Notes under the pieces: generated by a model
Database searches by the model: none
The model's input: only the letters and a program-made list of their open reading frames with translations
What the model was told of the DNA's origin: nothing
Shown: positions 6,776-13,952 of the stretch, one piece after another
Layout of the letters: the number at the start of each line of letters is the position of its first letter
How positions within the stretch are numbered: the first letter of the stretch is position 1
Assembly (NCBI GenBank): GCA_030447805.1
Contig: JAUJOE010000014.1
Span: forward strand, 1-38,603
Direction: 5' to 3'
DNA length: 38,603 nucleotides
Source of the DNA: Nocardioidaceae bacterium
GTDB taxonomy: Bacteria > Actinomycetota > Actinomycetes > Propionibacteriales > Nocardioidaceae
Program-made: the position numbers and the translations under genes

Positions 6776-9355
6776 GTGCCCCGATGGTTGCGGATCGTCA
6801 ACTGGTTCGCGGCGATCCTGGCGCTCGCGCTGATCGCCGGCTCGGTGGCGGCGATGTGGACCGTCCGCCGGTCAATGCCGCAAACCGAGGGCACCATCAC
6901 CCTGCAGGGGCTGACCGCGCCGGTAACCGTAATCCGGGACGCTGCGGGCATCCCGCAGGTCTACGCCGACACCTCCGCCGACCTGTTCTTCGCGCAGGGG
7001 TACGTGCAGGCTCAGGACCGCTTCTTCGAGATGGACTTCCGCCGCCACCTCACCGCCGGCCGGCTCACCGAGCTGTTCGGCCGCGACGCACTGAAGGCCG
7101 ACATGTTCGTCCGCACGCTCGGCTGGCGGCGGGTCGCCGAAGCGGAGCTGCCACTGCTGTCCACCGACACCCGGCGCTACCTGGAGTCCTTCGCCGCCGG
7201 GGTGAACGCCTACCTGAGCGGCCGTTCCAGCGACGAGCTGTCGCTGGAGTACGCCGTCCTCGACCTCAACGGCTTGACCTACACGCCCGAACCCTGGACG
7301 TCCGCGGACTCGCTGGCTTGGCTGAAGGCGATGGCCTGGAATCTCGGTAGCAACATTGACGACGAGATCGACCGCTCCATCGAGTCCATCAGGTTGACCC
7401 GACAGCAAATCACCGAGCTGTACCCGGACTACCCCTACGACGAGCACCAGCCCGTCGTCACCCAGGGCGCACTCGTGGACGGCGTGTACGAACAGGACGC
7501 GAAGAGGAACGACACCCGGCTGCCCAGCCGGCCGCCGTACCTCGTCAAGGGGGCGACGACCGCACTGCGCGACGCCGCGACGACCAGCGCAGCCCTCGAC
7601 CACCTCATCGGTTTTGGCGACGGGCTCGGCTCGAACGCCTGGGCGGTGAGCGGTGAGCACACCGCCAGCGGCGCCCCGATCCTGGCCAACGACCCGCATC
7701 TGGAAGCAACCATGCCGAGCGTGTGGTACCAGATGGGGCTGCACTGCAACCAGGTCAATGCCGAGTGCCCGTTCGACGTCAGCGGTTTCACCTTCGCTGG
7801 CCTGCCGGGCGTGGTCGTCGGGCACAACCAGTCGATCGCGTGGGGTTTCACCAACCTGCACGCCGACGTGCAGGACCTCTACCTCGAAGCCGTCGACGAC
7901 AGCAACCGCTACCTCTACAACGGCCGCTCCCGCACGCTCACCACCCGCCAGGAGAGCTTCGCGATCGCCGGCGAGGCCGAGCCGGTGACGATCACCGTGC
8001 GCGAGAGCCGGCACGGTCCGCTGATCTCCGACGTCAGCCACGACATGTCCCGAGTCGGGGCCAATGCGCCGGTGGGCAAGCGTGCTCCCGATCCCGGCAA
8101 CGGGTACGCCGTGGCGTTGCGCTGGACCGCCCTGGAACCGGGCCGGACTGCCGACGCGCTCTTCGGGATCAACCTGGCGTCGAACTGGGACCAGTTCCGC
8201 GACGCGGCCCGCCTGTTCGACGCCCCCGCCCAGAACCTCGTGTACGCCGACACCGCCGGCCACATCGGCTACCAGGCGCTCGGGCGCATTCCGATCCGAC
8301 GCGCTGGTGACGGGCGGTGGCCGGTGCCCGGCTGGGACCCGGCGTACGAGTGGAACGACAACTACATCCCGTTCGACGCGCTGCCGAACGTGCTCGACCC
8401 CAAGGACGGGTACGTCGTCACCGCCAACCAGCCAGTCACCGGCGAGAAGTACCCGTACTTCCTCGGTAGCGCCTTCGACTACGGCTACCGCGCCCAACGC
8501 ATCCGTTACCTGCTCGAGGGCACGAACAAGCTGACTGTCGACGACATGGCGGCGATCCAGCTCGACACCTTCAGCTCGCTGGCGAAGGAGCTCACGCCGT
8601 TGCTGCAGGAGGTGCCGCTGAAGACGACGTACTACCAGGCCGGGCAACGTGCGATGGCGCGCTGGGACTTCCAGCACAGCGCCGACTCGGGGGGCGCGGC
8701 GTACTTCAACGTCGTGTGGAGCAACCTGTTGGCGCTGACGTTCCACGACGACCTGCCCGAGGAAGTCTGGCCGAAGGGCGGTTCGCGCTGGTGGGCGGTG
8801 ATGCAGGCGTTGATGGACGACCCGACCAACGACTTTTGGGACAACACCGACACACCCGGCGTGGTGGAGACTCGTGACGACATCGTGCACCAGGCGATGT
8901 TGGTCGCCCGGGACGAGCTGACCCAGCACCTGTCCCGGGACCCCCGCGACTGGGAGTGGGGGCGGCTGCACACGCTGCACCTGCGCAACGAGTCACTCGG
9001 GTCGGAGGGGTCGCCCGCGGCGTTCCTCTTCAACCGGGGCGGGTACGAGCTCGGCGGCGGGCCAGCGGTGGTCAACGCCAGCAGTTGGGACGCCCGGGAG
9101 GGCTACCAGGCGACGGCCGTGCCCTCGATGCGGATGGTCATCCCGCTCGACAACCTCGACGCCTCGCGCTGGATCAACCTCACCGGCGCCTCCGGCCACG
9201 CCTTCGACGACAACTACACCGATCAGACCGAGCTGTGGGTGGAGGGTCAGACACTGCCATGGGTGTTCAGTCGGGAGGCGGTCGAGGCGGCCGGTGAGCA
9301 CGAGTTGACGCTGATCCCACCGGGCTGGTCGCTACCCCCGACCGAAGGGTCGTGA
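6776..9355 (+). CDS. Penicillin acylase family N-terminal-nucleophile hydrolase
   Basis: An 859-residue precursor of an Ntn-hydrolase that cleaves acyl-amide bonds (beta-lactam side chains, acyl-homoserine lactones or other N-acyl compounds; substrate not predictable). A basic start (PRWLRIVNW) and hydrophobic helix (about residues 8-27) form a signal or anchor, so the enzyme acts outside the membrane. Alpha-chain features: VIRDAAGIPQVYADT and AQGYVQAQDRFFEMD. The autoprocessing site is DGLGSNAWAVSGEHT: the serine of GSNAW becomes the beta-chain N-terminal nucleophile. Beta-chain features: ILANDPHLE, WGFTNLHADVQDLY and VTANQPV. Length and motifs are complete, with no frameshift. The start GTG is supported by CACAAT. 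A 702-codon open frame on the other strand is a coding shadow. Confidence 0.92.
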   Translation: MPRWLRIVNWFAAILALALIAGSVAAMWTVRRSMPQTEGTITLQGLTAPVTVIRDAAGIPQVYADTSADLFFAQGYVQAQDRFFEMDFRRHLTAGRLTELFGRDALKADMFVRTLGWRRVAEAELPLLSTDTRRYLESFAAGVNAYLSGRSSDELSLEYAVLDLNGLTYTPEPWTSADSLAWLKAMAWNLGSNIDDEIDRSIESIRLTRQQITELYPDYPYDEHQPVVTQGALVDGVYEQDAKRNDTRLPSRPPYLVKGATTALRDAATTSAALDHLIGFGDGLGSNAWAVSGEHTASGAPILANDPHLEATMPSVWYQMGLHCNQVNAECPFDVSGFTFAGLPGVVVGHNQSIAWGFTNLHADVQDLYLEAVDDSNRYLYNGRSRTLTTRQESFAIAGEAEPVTITVRESRHGPLISDVSHDMSRVGANAPVGKRAPDPGNGYAVALRWTALEPGRTADALFGINLASNWDQFRDAARLFDAPAQNLVYADTAGHIGYQALGRIPIRRAGDGRWPVPGWDPAYEWNDNYIPFDALPNVLDPKDGYVVTANQPVTGEKYPYFLGSAFDYGYRAQRIRYLLEGTNKLTVDDMAAIQLDTFSSLAKELTPLLQEVPLKTTYYQAGQRAMARWDFQHSADSGGAAYFNVVWSNLLALTFHDDLPEEVWPKGGSRWWAVMQALMDDPTNDFWDNTDTPGVVETRDDIVHQAMLVARDELTQHLSRDPRDWEWGRLHTLHLRNESLGSEGSPAAFLFNRGGYELGGGPAVVNASSWDAREGYQATAVPSMRMVIPLDNLDASRWINLTGASGHAFDDNYTDQTELWVEGQTLPWVFSREAVEAAGEHELTLIPPGWSLPPTEGS

Positions 9356-9376
9356 GCGTGGATTTGGCTCCCCGGC

Positions 9377-9442
9377 CTTCGCCGGCAGGTAAAGAAGCCT
9401 TCCGTGCAGGTAAAGAAAAGGTCATGTGGCGACACTTTCTTT
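9377..9442. terminator. Convergent intergenic region with two hairpins and a short direct repeat
   Basis: CCGGC-CTTC-GCCGG near 9373-9386 and AAAGAAA (9412-9418) with TTTCTTT (9436-9442) can each form stems; the second reads as A-run/T-run on both strands. GCAGGTAAAGAA is repeated at 9385 and 9406. It sits between the acylase stop (9355) and the cyclo-ligase stop (9461), so a bidirectional terminator is likely. Confidence 0.5.
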
Positions 9443-9460
9443 GGTCAGCGCTAGGCCTGG

Positions 9461-10097
9461 TCACGGCCCCTTTCCGGATGCGCGCAGGGTGCGGGTGGGG
9501 GTGATCAGCACGTCGACGGGTTGGTCATGCGGGTCAGCCGGTACGGCGTCGAGCACCTCGTCGTCGTACAGCAGCAGGCAGCGCAGCTCGGAGTGGTCGA
9601 GGGTTGCCAGCGCCCCGTCGTAACAGCCCCGTCACCGGCGAGGCCCGGAGGATCACCACCGAGCGCGGGAAGACGTCGCCCTCTGCCCAGGCGATGGCCC
9701 TGGAGGTCGCCGGCGAGGCCCGGACAGATCACCACCGACGCGGCAGCGAGTGCCTGCGGACCCAGCGCGGGGGATGCCGGCTCGCGGATGCCTTTCGCGT
9801 TGAGGCGTTCGCGCCCTCGTGCGCGGCCCAGTCGAGGCTGAGGTCGGGCAGCAGTACCGGCAGCAACACGGCGATGCTGCGAGCGTGCAGGGCTTCGAGC
9901 AGCGGGTCTGTTCCCGGCTCTTCGGGTAGCGAACGGTAAGCGGCCACCGTTGTCGTCGCCTGCATCTCAGGAAGTGCCAGCACCCGGTCGCGCAGCAACG
10001 CGGCGGCCTGCTGCTGCTGGGAGGGTGGCCAGCGGCTGCGGGTCGCCAAGACGCGGCTCCGGATCGCCTGCTTTGATCCCGAGGTCTTGCCGGTCAC
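9461..10097 (-). CDS. 5-formyltetrahydrofolate cyclo-ligase (frameshifted)
   Basis: Converts 5-formyl-THF to 5,10-methenyl-THF with ATP. The N-terminal part, from GTG 10097, reads KQAIRSRVLATR, then MQATTTVAAYRSLPEEPGTDPLLEAL (family substrate loop). The middle (LGPQALAAASVVICPGLAGD, then GHRLGRG) is in a second frame from about 9797. The C-terminus (CYDGALATLDHSELRC, then LLLYDDEVLDAVPADPHDQP) is in another. The signature RLGRGGGYYD is interrupted by an extra ~45 bases that copy the upstream ASVVICPGLAGD coding segment (9706-9744 against 9631-9668). So at least one small indel and one local duplication break the gene. GTG 10097 lies five bases from the folE stop, so it ends the DUF2231-folE-cyclo-ligase operon. 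Confidence 0.85.
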
Positions 10098-10101
10098 CGA
10101 A

Positions 10102-10743
10102 TTACTGTAGGGCGCTGCCAGGCGCCGTCCGGGTGAGAGCGAGGAACTCCTGGCGTAATCGTGGATCCACGCGCAGCGTGCCGAGCAGTCGCGAGGTGAC
10201 GGTCCGAGTACCCGGCGCGTGCACGCCTCGGACCGACATGCAGAGGTGCTCGGCTTCCACCACGACGCCGACGCCGTGCGGGCGCAGCGTCGTTTGGAGG
10301 AAGTCGGCGACCTGCGTGGTGAGCCGCTCCTGAACCTGCAGATCACTGGCGAACTGCCGCACGACGCGGGCCAGCTTTGACAGTCCGACGATGCGGTCGG
10401 CGGGAAGGTAGCCAACGTGCGCAACGCCGGAGAACGGGAGAAGGTGGTGCTCGCACAGTGAGGAGAACGGGATCTCCCGGGCGAGAACGAGCTCGTCGTA
10501 GCCTTCGTCATTGGGAAACGTCGTCATGGAGAACGGTGTGGGGGTGAGCATCTCCGCGAAGGTCGCTGCCACCCGCTGCGGTGTGTCGCGCAGGTGCGGG
10601 GACGAGGGGTCACGCCCGAGTGCCGTCAGCAGGTCGGCGACGGCTCGCTGGGTGGCTGCCAGGTCGATCGCAGGGTCGTCCTGCACGACGTGCAGCGCTC
10701 GGTGCGAGTCGTCGGCAGCGTCGTACCGCGCCAGCGTCGTCAT
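10102..10743 (-). CDS. folE: GTP cyclohydrolase I
   Basis: Zn-dependent homodecameric enzyme that makes 7,8-dihydroneopterin triphosphate from GTP, the first step of pterin and folate synthesis. The protein has 213 residues. The zinc/catalytic set is intact: CEHHLLPF (Cys and His ligands) and the later Cys in AEHLCMSVRGV. Other signatures are TPQRVAATFAEML, VGYLPADRIVGLSKLARVV and HGVGVVVEAEHLC. This is the FolE1A type and not the zinc-independent FolE2. The operon is DUF2231-folE-cyclo-ligase on the minus strand, divergent from a regulator-reductase-FolP2 operon. Most actinobacteria carry folE beside ftsH and folP, so this copy may be a second, specialised one. Undamaged. Confidence 0.95.
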   Translation of the reverse strand: MTTLARYDAADDSHRALHVVQDDPAIDLAATQRAVADLLTALGRDPSSPHLRDTPQRVAATFAEMLTPTPFSMTTFPNDEGYDELVLAREIPFSSLCEHHLLPFSGVAHVGYLPADRIVGLSKLARVVRQFASDLQVQERLTTQVADFLQTTLRPHGVGVVVEAEHLCMSVRGVHAPGTRTVTSRLLGTLRVDPRLRQEFLALTRTAPGSALQ

Positions 10744-11375
10744 GGACCCCGCCTAATTCGCGTGCTTGTCGCCGGGCATGACGTCGGTCTCGACGGAGCG
10801 TCGTGCCACACCGGAGAGTCGGTGGCGGTCTCGACGTTGAAGCCGTAGTCATACACGAGTGAGCCGCCGATCGACCCGCCGACGGCCGTTAGCGTCGCCG
10901 CAAGGACCGACAAGACAAGGACCAGCAGCGGAGTCGCGGGCTCGTCGGCGTAGGTGGTCATGCGAAGGGCGATCAACGCGAGCACGAGGACGGTGAGGGT
11001 GGTCATCACCAGCGCGTGCGCGTTGACCGTCCGCCACGCCTGCGTACGTCGTGGTGTGGAACCGACCCAGTCGGCCACCCCCGTCGCGGCAGCCAGGAGC
11101 GATACGACGCCGCCGCCGATCAGGACGAACGTGCCGGCGCGGAAGAGGTCGCGGGCGAGCTCACCGCTGGTCAGTACCGAGATGACATCGAACACCGCAG
11201 CGAGGGTGTACGCGCCGACCGGGATATCAGTCAACGGCGGGTGCAGCGGCTTGCCCGCCATCCCGCGCAGACCATGGAACTCTCGCCCGCGCGTCGTGAA
11301 CGCGGGGTCGAAACGAAAACAGGCGGGCCATCGCCGTACCTCCCGTTTCACCGGTAGCACCGGAGTTTTAGCCAA
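10740..11375 (-). CDS. DUF2231 integral membrane protein
   Basis: About 211 residues with four predicted membrane helices (around residues 50-70, 80-105, 120-140 and 145-170). The DUF2231 signature GKPLHPPLTDIPVGAYTLAA opens the domain, a second histidine sits in TVNAHALVMTT, and SPVWHD lies near the end. Histidines on helices suggest a redox or heme role, but the family is uncharacterised. The start is TTG 11375; GREFHGLRGMAGKP before the domain looks family-like, so I keep the long form. After SPVWHDA the tail would read SVETDVMPGDKHAN and stop at TAG 10753-10755 if one base near 10798 is corrected; that tail looks more native. It is upstream of folE in the operon. Confidence 0.8.
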   Translation of the reverse strand: MAKTPVLPVKREVRRWPACFRFDPAFTTRGREFHGLRGMAGKPLHPPLTDIPVGAYTLAAVFDVISVLTSGELARDLFRAGTFVLIGGGVVSLLAAATGVADWVGSTPRRTQAWRTVNAHALVMTTLTVLVLALIALRMTTYADEPATPLLVLVLSVLAATLTAVGGSIGGSLVYDYGFNVETATDSPVWHDAPSRPTSCPATSTRIRRGP

Positions 11376-11424
11376 TAAGTGTGCTCAGTATTCGACGGCC
11401 TGCCGCGATATGTCAAGCGATGTT

Positions 11425-11443
11425 GTTGGAAATTCGGTTCAAC
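11425..11443. promoter_or_regulatory. Imperfect inverted repeat in divergent promoter region
   Basis: GTTGGAA, six bases, TTCAAC between DUF2231 (-) and the regulator (+), just upstream of the regulator's putative -10 hexamer. It is a candidate operator for the regulator. Confidence 0.35.
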
Positions 11444-11446
11444 GGA

Positions 11447-11452
11447 TACGGT
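11447..11452 (+). promoter_or_regulatory. -10 hexamer for leaderless HTH regulator
   Basis: TACGGT six bases before ATG 11459. A TTGGAA at 11426-11431 is a possible -35. Confidence 0.45.
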
Positions 11453-11458
11453 GGTGCC

Positions 11459-12142
11459 ATGGATGCCCCGGCCGAGGACGTGCTGGCGCTAGGCGCGCTC
11501 TCCGAGCCCCAGCGGGCTCGCATCTACGACTACCTTGCATCGGCCAATGCCCCACGGACCCGCCAGGACGTCTCGGCGGCGCTCGGGATTGGACGAACGC
11601 TGGTTACCTTCCACTGCGAGAAGCTCGAGCAGGCGGGTCTGATCCAAGCGGTGGCGGCTGACCCGGCTCCCGCGGGGCGTCGGGGGCGACCCCCGCAGCG
11701 ATATCAGGTCACGCAGCAGGAAATCAGTGCCAGCGTGCCGCCGCGGCGCTATGAGTTGCTGGCCGAGATCCTGGTCCAGGCGGCGAGCGAACAGGCTACC
11801 GCCGAGCCGCTACACGAAACTGCGCTGCGGGTCGGGAGGCGCCGCGGCCGGGAGCTCGGTGCCCAGCTGAAGGGTGCTGACGACGGTTCTGGGAGCCGGT
11901 GCGAGGCGCTCAGCGCCCTGCTGAGCCGACTCGGGTATGAGCCGACCGATGATGGTGGGGACGTCGTACTCACGAACTGTCCGTTCCAGCGGCTGATGGT
12001 GCTGGACACGAAACTGGTGTGCTCAATCAACGCAGCTCTCGCAGCAGGTTATCTCGAGGGGCTCGGCGTTGACCGGCACATCTCGGCCCGGCTGCGGCCC
12101 TGCCCAGACAATTGTTGCGTGGTCCTGGAGCGCTCGGCCTGA
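11459..12142 (+). CDS. Winged-helix regulator with C-terminal cysteine cluster (ArsR/SufR-like)
   Basis: A 227-residue regulator. Residues 10-80 form a winged helix (LSEPQRARIYDYLA; then APRTRQDVSAALGIGRTLVT as recognition helix region; then the wing GRRGRPPQRYQVT). The C-terminal domain carries TNCPF (Cys about 174), LVCSINAAL (Cys about 188) and RPCPDNCCVV (Cys about 215, 219, 220). This spacing recalls the iron-sulfur or metal-sensing domains of SufR-like and ArsR-like repressors, so I infer redox or metal sensing. The divergent position suggests that it controls both the folE arm and its own reductase-FolP2 arm. No other damage. The ligand is not known. Confidence 0.85.
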   Translation: MDAPAEDVLALGALSEPQRARIYDYLASANAPRTRQDVSAALGIGRTLVTFHCEKLEQAGLIQAVAADPAPAGRRGRPPQRYQVTQQEISASVPPRRYELLAEILVQAASEQATAEPLHETALRVGRRRGRELGAQLKGADDGSGSRCEALSALLSRLGYEPTDDGGDVVLTNCPFQRLMVLDTKLVCSINAALAAGYLEGLGVDRHISARLRPCPDNCCVVLERSA

Positions 12143-12220
12143 GTGCTGGTGCGGAGGCGCCAAGACCCGCCTCTACGCGTATGCGGCCTGCGACACCTAC
12201 TGGAACGCGGAAGGAGCGGC

Positions 12221-12997
12221 ATGCGCCGGTTGATGCCCCTACCGGGCGGTGACGACGTCGATCTCGACGAGGCGTACTGGCTCTCGGACGTCGGTCATCA
12301 GCAGGTCCGTGGCGTCATGGTCGCCAGCGCGGACGGGGCCGCCCAGGCGCAGGGTCGGGCGGGAGGGCTTTCGGGACCGGCCGACACAGCACTGTTCGCC
12401 GTCCTGCGGGGCCAAGCGGACGTGCTCCTCGCCGGAGCCACCACCGTCCGGGTCGAGGGTTACGCCGGGGAGCAGCCCGCAGCCGATCGGAGGGACTGGC
12501 GACGGGCACGGGGGCTCTCCGAGGCACCGCCCATCGCGGTCGTCACCAGGACGTGCGATCTTGACCCGGCCGCCGGGTTGTTCACAGAAACAGTGGCGAG
12601 GCCGATCGTCATTACGCATCGACAAGCCCCCCAGCACCGCGTCGCCGCGCTCGCGGAGGTGGCGGACATCATCACCGCCGGGGAGCAAGAGGTCGACCTG
12701 TCCGCCGCGCTCGACGCGCTCGCCGAGCGCGGGCTGCGACGGGTGTCCTGCGAAGGTGGCCCGAGGCTGCTCTCGCAGGTCGCGGCGGTAGATCGGCTGG
12801 ATGAGTTGTCGTTGACGGTCTCCCCGTTGTTGGTTGGTGGCTCGGCTCTGCGCATCCTCGACGGCGCACTCCTTGATCCGCCAACTCGACTGCGCCTGGC
12901 GGACGTACTCGAGGACGAGAGCTTCCTGTTTCTCCGCTATGCGCGCGCGGGCGCTCAGCGCGCACGGGAGGTCCAAGATGAGGCCAGCGGCAGTTGA
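12221..12997 (+). CDS. RibD C-terminal-type pyrimidine/pterin reductase
   Basis: A 258-residue NADPH-dependent reductase of the RibD_C/dihydrofolate-reductase-like superfamily. Signatures: MVASADGAAQ near the N-terminus, GLSGPADTALFAVLRGQADV followed by LLAGATTVRVEGY, and RVSCEGGPRLLSQ (the family GGPxLL cofactor loop). No deaminase half is present, so it is not a full RibD. ATG 12221 is chosen because AAGGAG lies just upstream; the frame is open earlier. The stop overlaps the next start (TTGA), so the FolP2-like gene is translationally coupled. Candidate substrates are a dihydropterin or dihydrofolate, or a riboflavin precursor; context favours a pterin. Confidence 0.82.
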   Translation: MRRLMPLPGGDDVDLDEAYWLSDVGHQQVRGVMVASADGAAQAQGRAGGLSGPADTALFAVLRGQADVLLAGATTVRVEGYAGEQPAADRRDWRRARGLSEAPPIAVVTRTCDLDPAAGLFTETVARPIVITHRQAPQHRVAALAEVADIITAGEQEVDLSAALDALAERGLRRVSCEGGPRLLSQVAAVDRLDELSLTVSPLLVGGSALRILDGALLDPPTRLRLADVLEDESFLFLRYARAGAQRAREVQDEASGS

Positions 12998-13941
12998 CTG
13001 ACCGCACCGCTGGAGATACCGACGCAGCACTGCCGCAGCAAGCGCTGCGCTTGGGTGGCCGGGTGTTTCCCCCTGGCGAGCTGATCGTCATGGGCATTGT
13101 GAACCGGACACCCGACTCGTTCTATGACCGCGGGGCGACGTTCACCTTGGCCGCTGCCGTCGCTGCGGCAGAACGCGCCCTTGACGCGGGCGCTGCGATC
13201 GTGGACATCGGCGGCGTGAAGGCAGCGGAGGGCGACCCCGTTTCTGCGGTAGAGGAACTCGACCGGGTCTGTGAGGTGATTGCAGCGGTCCGCTCTCGTC
13301 GCCCTGAGGCAGTGATCAGTGTCGACACCTGGAGGTCCGACGTCGCGCGAGCGGCCGTCGCTGCCGGCGCAGACCTGGTCAACGATGCGTGGGAAGGCCA
13401 TGACCCGGACCTGGTCAGCGTCGCCGCCGATGCTGGTGTCGGTGTCGTCTGCACCCACGCCGGTCACCTGCCGCCGCGTACCGAACCCGACAACCCGCGC
13501 TATGACGATGTCGTGGCGGATGTCGTGCACACGGTGACCCACCTTGCTGAGAGGGCCGTCGCGGCCGGTGTCTCCCGGGATCAGATCCTCGTTGATCCGG
13601 GTCACGACTTCGGCAAGACCACCGTGCACTCACTGGAGATCACCCGACGCCTGAACGACATCGTGGGAACCGGTTGGCCAGTTCTCGTCGCCATGTCGAA
13701 CAAGGACTTCATCGGCGAGACGCTTGACCTGCCGGTCACCGACCGGCTACCTGGCACTCTCGCCGTCACCGCGTTAGCGGCCTGGCTGGGCGCGCGAGTT
13801 TTTCGGGCCCACAACGTCGACGAAGTACGCCAAGTCCTCGACATGGTCAGCTCGGTGCGTGGGGAACGCGCCCCCGCGGTCAGGCGTCGCGGCATCTCAT
13901 CGCCTAACCGCTCCGGTGGCCGACCGACTGTGGTCACCTAG
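12994..13941 (+). CDS. folP: Dihydropteroate synthase family protein, FolP2-like
   Basis: A 315-residue TIM-barrel protein of the pterin-binding family. The canonical enzyme joins pABA to dihydropterin pyrophosphate. Motifs: MGIVNRTPDSFYDRG (loop 1), IVDIGGVKAAEGDPV (loop 2; the usual GGESTRPG is changed), VISVDTWRSDVARAAVAAGA, LVNDAW, ILVDPGHDFGKTTVHSLEIT and MSNKDFIGET. The altered loop 2 and the DPGHDFGKT form match actinobacterial FolP2, whose M. tuberculosis member (Rv1207) lacks DHPS activity. So pABA condensation should not be assumed. The start TTG 12994 overlaps the reductase stop. It ends 11 bases before the UGPase gene. Confidence 0.85.
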   Translation: MTDRTAGDTDAALPQQALRLGGRVFPPGELIVMGIVNRTPDSFYDRGATFTLAAAVAAAERALDAGAAIVDIGGVKAAEGDPVSAVEELDRVCEVIAAVRSRRPEAVISVDTWRSDVARAAVAAGADLVNDAWEGHDPDLVSVAADAGVGVVCTHAGHLPPRTEPDNPRYDDVVADVVHTVTHLAERAVAAGVSRDQILVDPGHDFGKTTVHSLEITRRLNDIVGTGWPVLVAMSNKDFIGETLDLPVTDRLPGTLAVTALAAWLGARVFRAHNVDEVRQVLDMVSSVRGERAPAVRRRGISSPNRSGGRPTVVT

Positions 13942-13944
13942 CAT
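13939..13944 (+). promoter_or_regulatory. -10 hexamer for UGPase gene
   Basis: TAGCAT, eight bases before ATG 13953, overlapping the folP stop. It would give a separate leaderless transcript. Confidence 0.4.
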
Positions 13945-13952
13945 CGGGTGAC

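Noticed and set aside
6872-8980. A 702-codon open frame on the minus strand
   Set aside because: It lies wholly opposite the intact acylase gene, has a Val/Gly/Arg/His-rich composition typical of a GC-rich coding shadow, and shows no domain.
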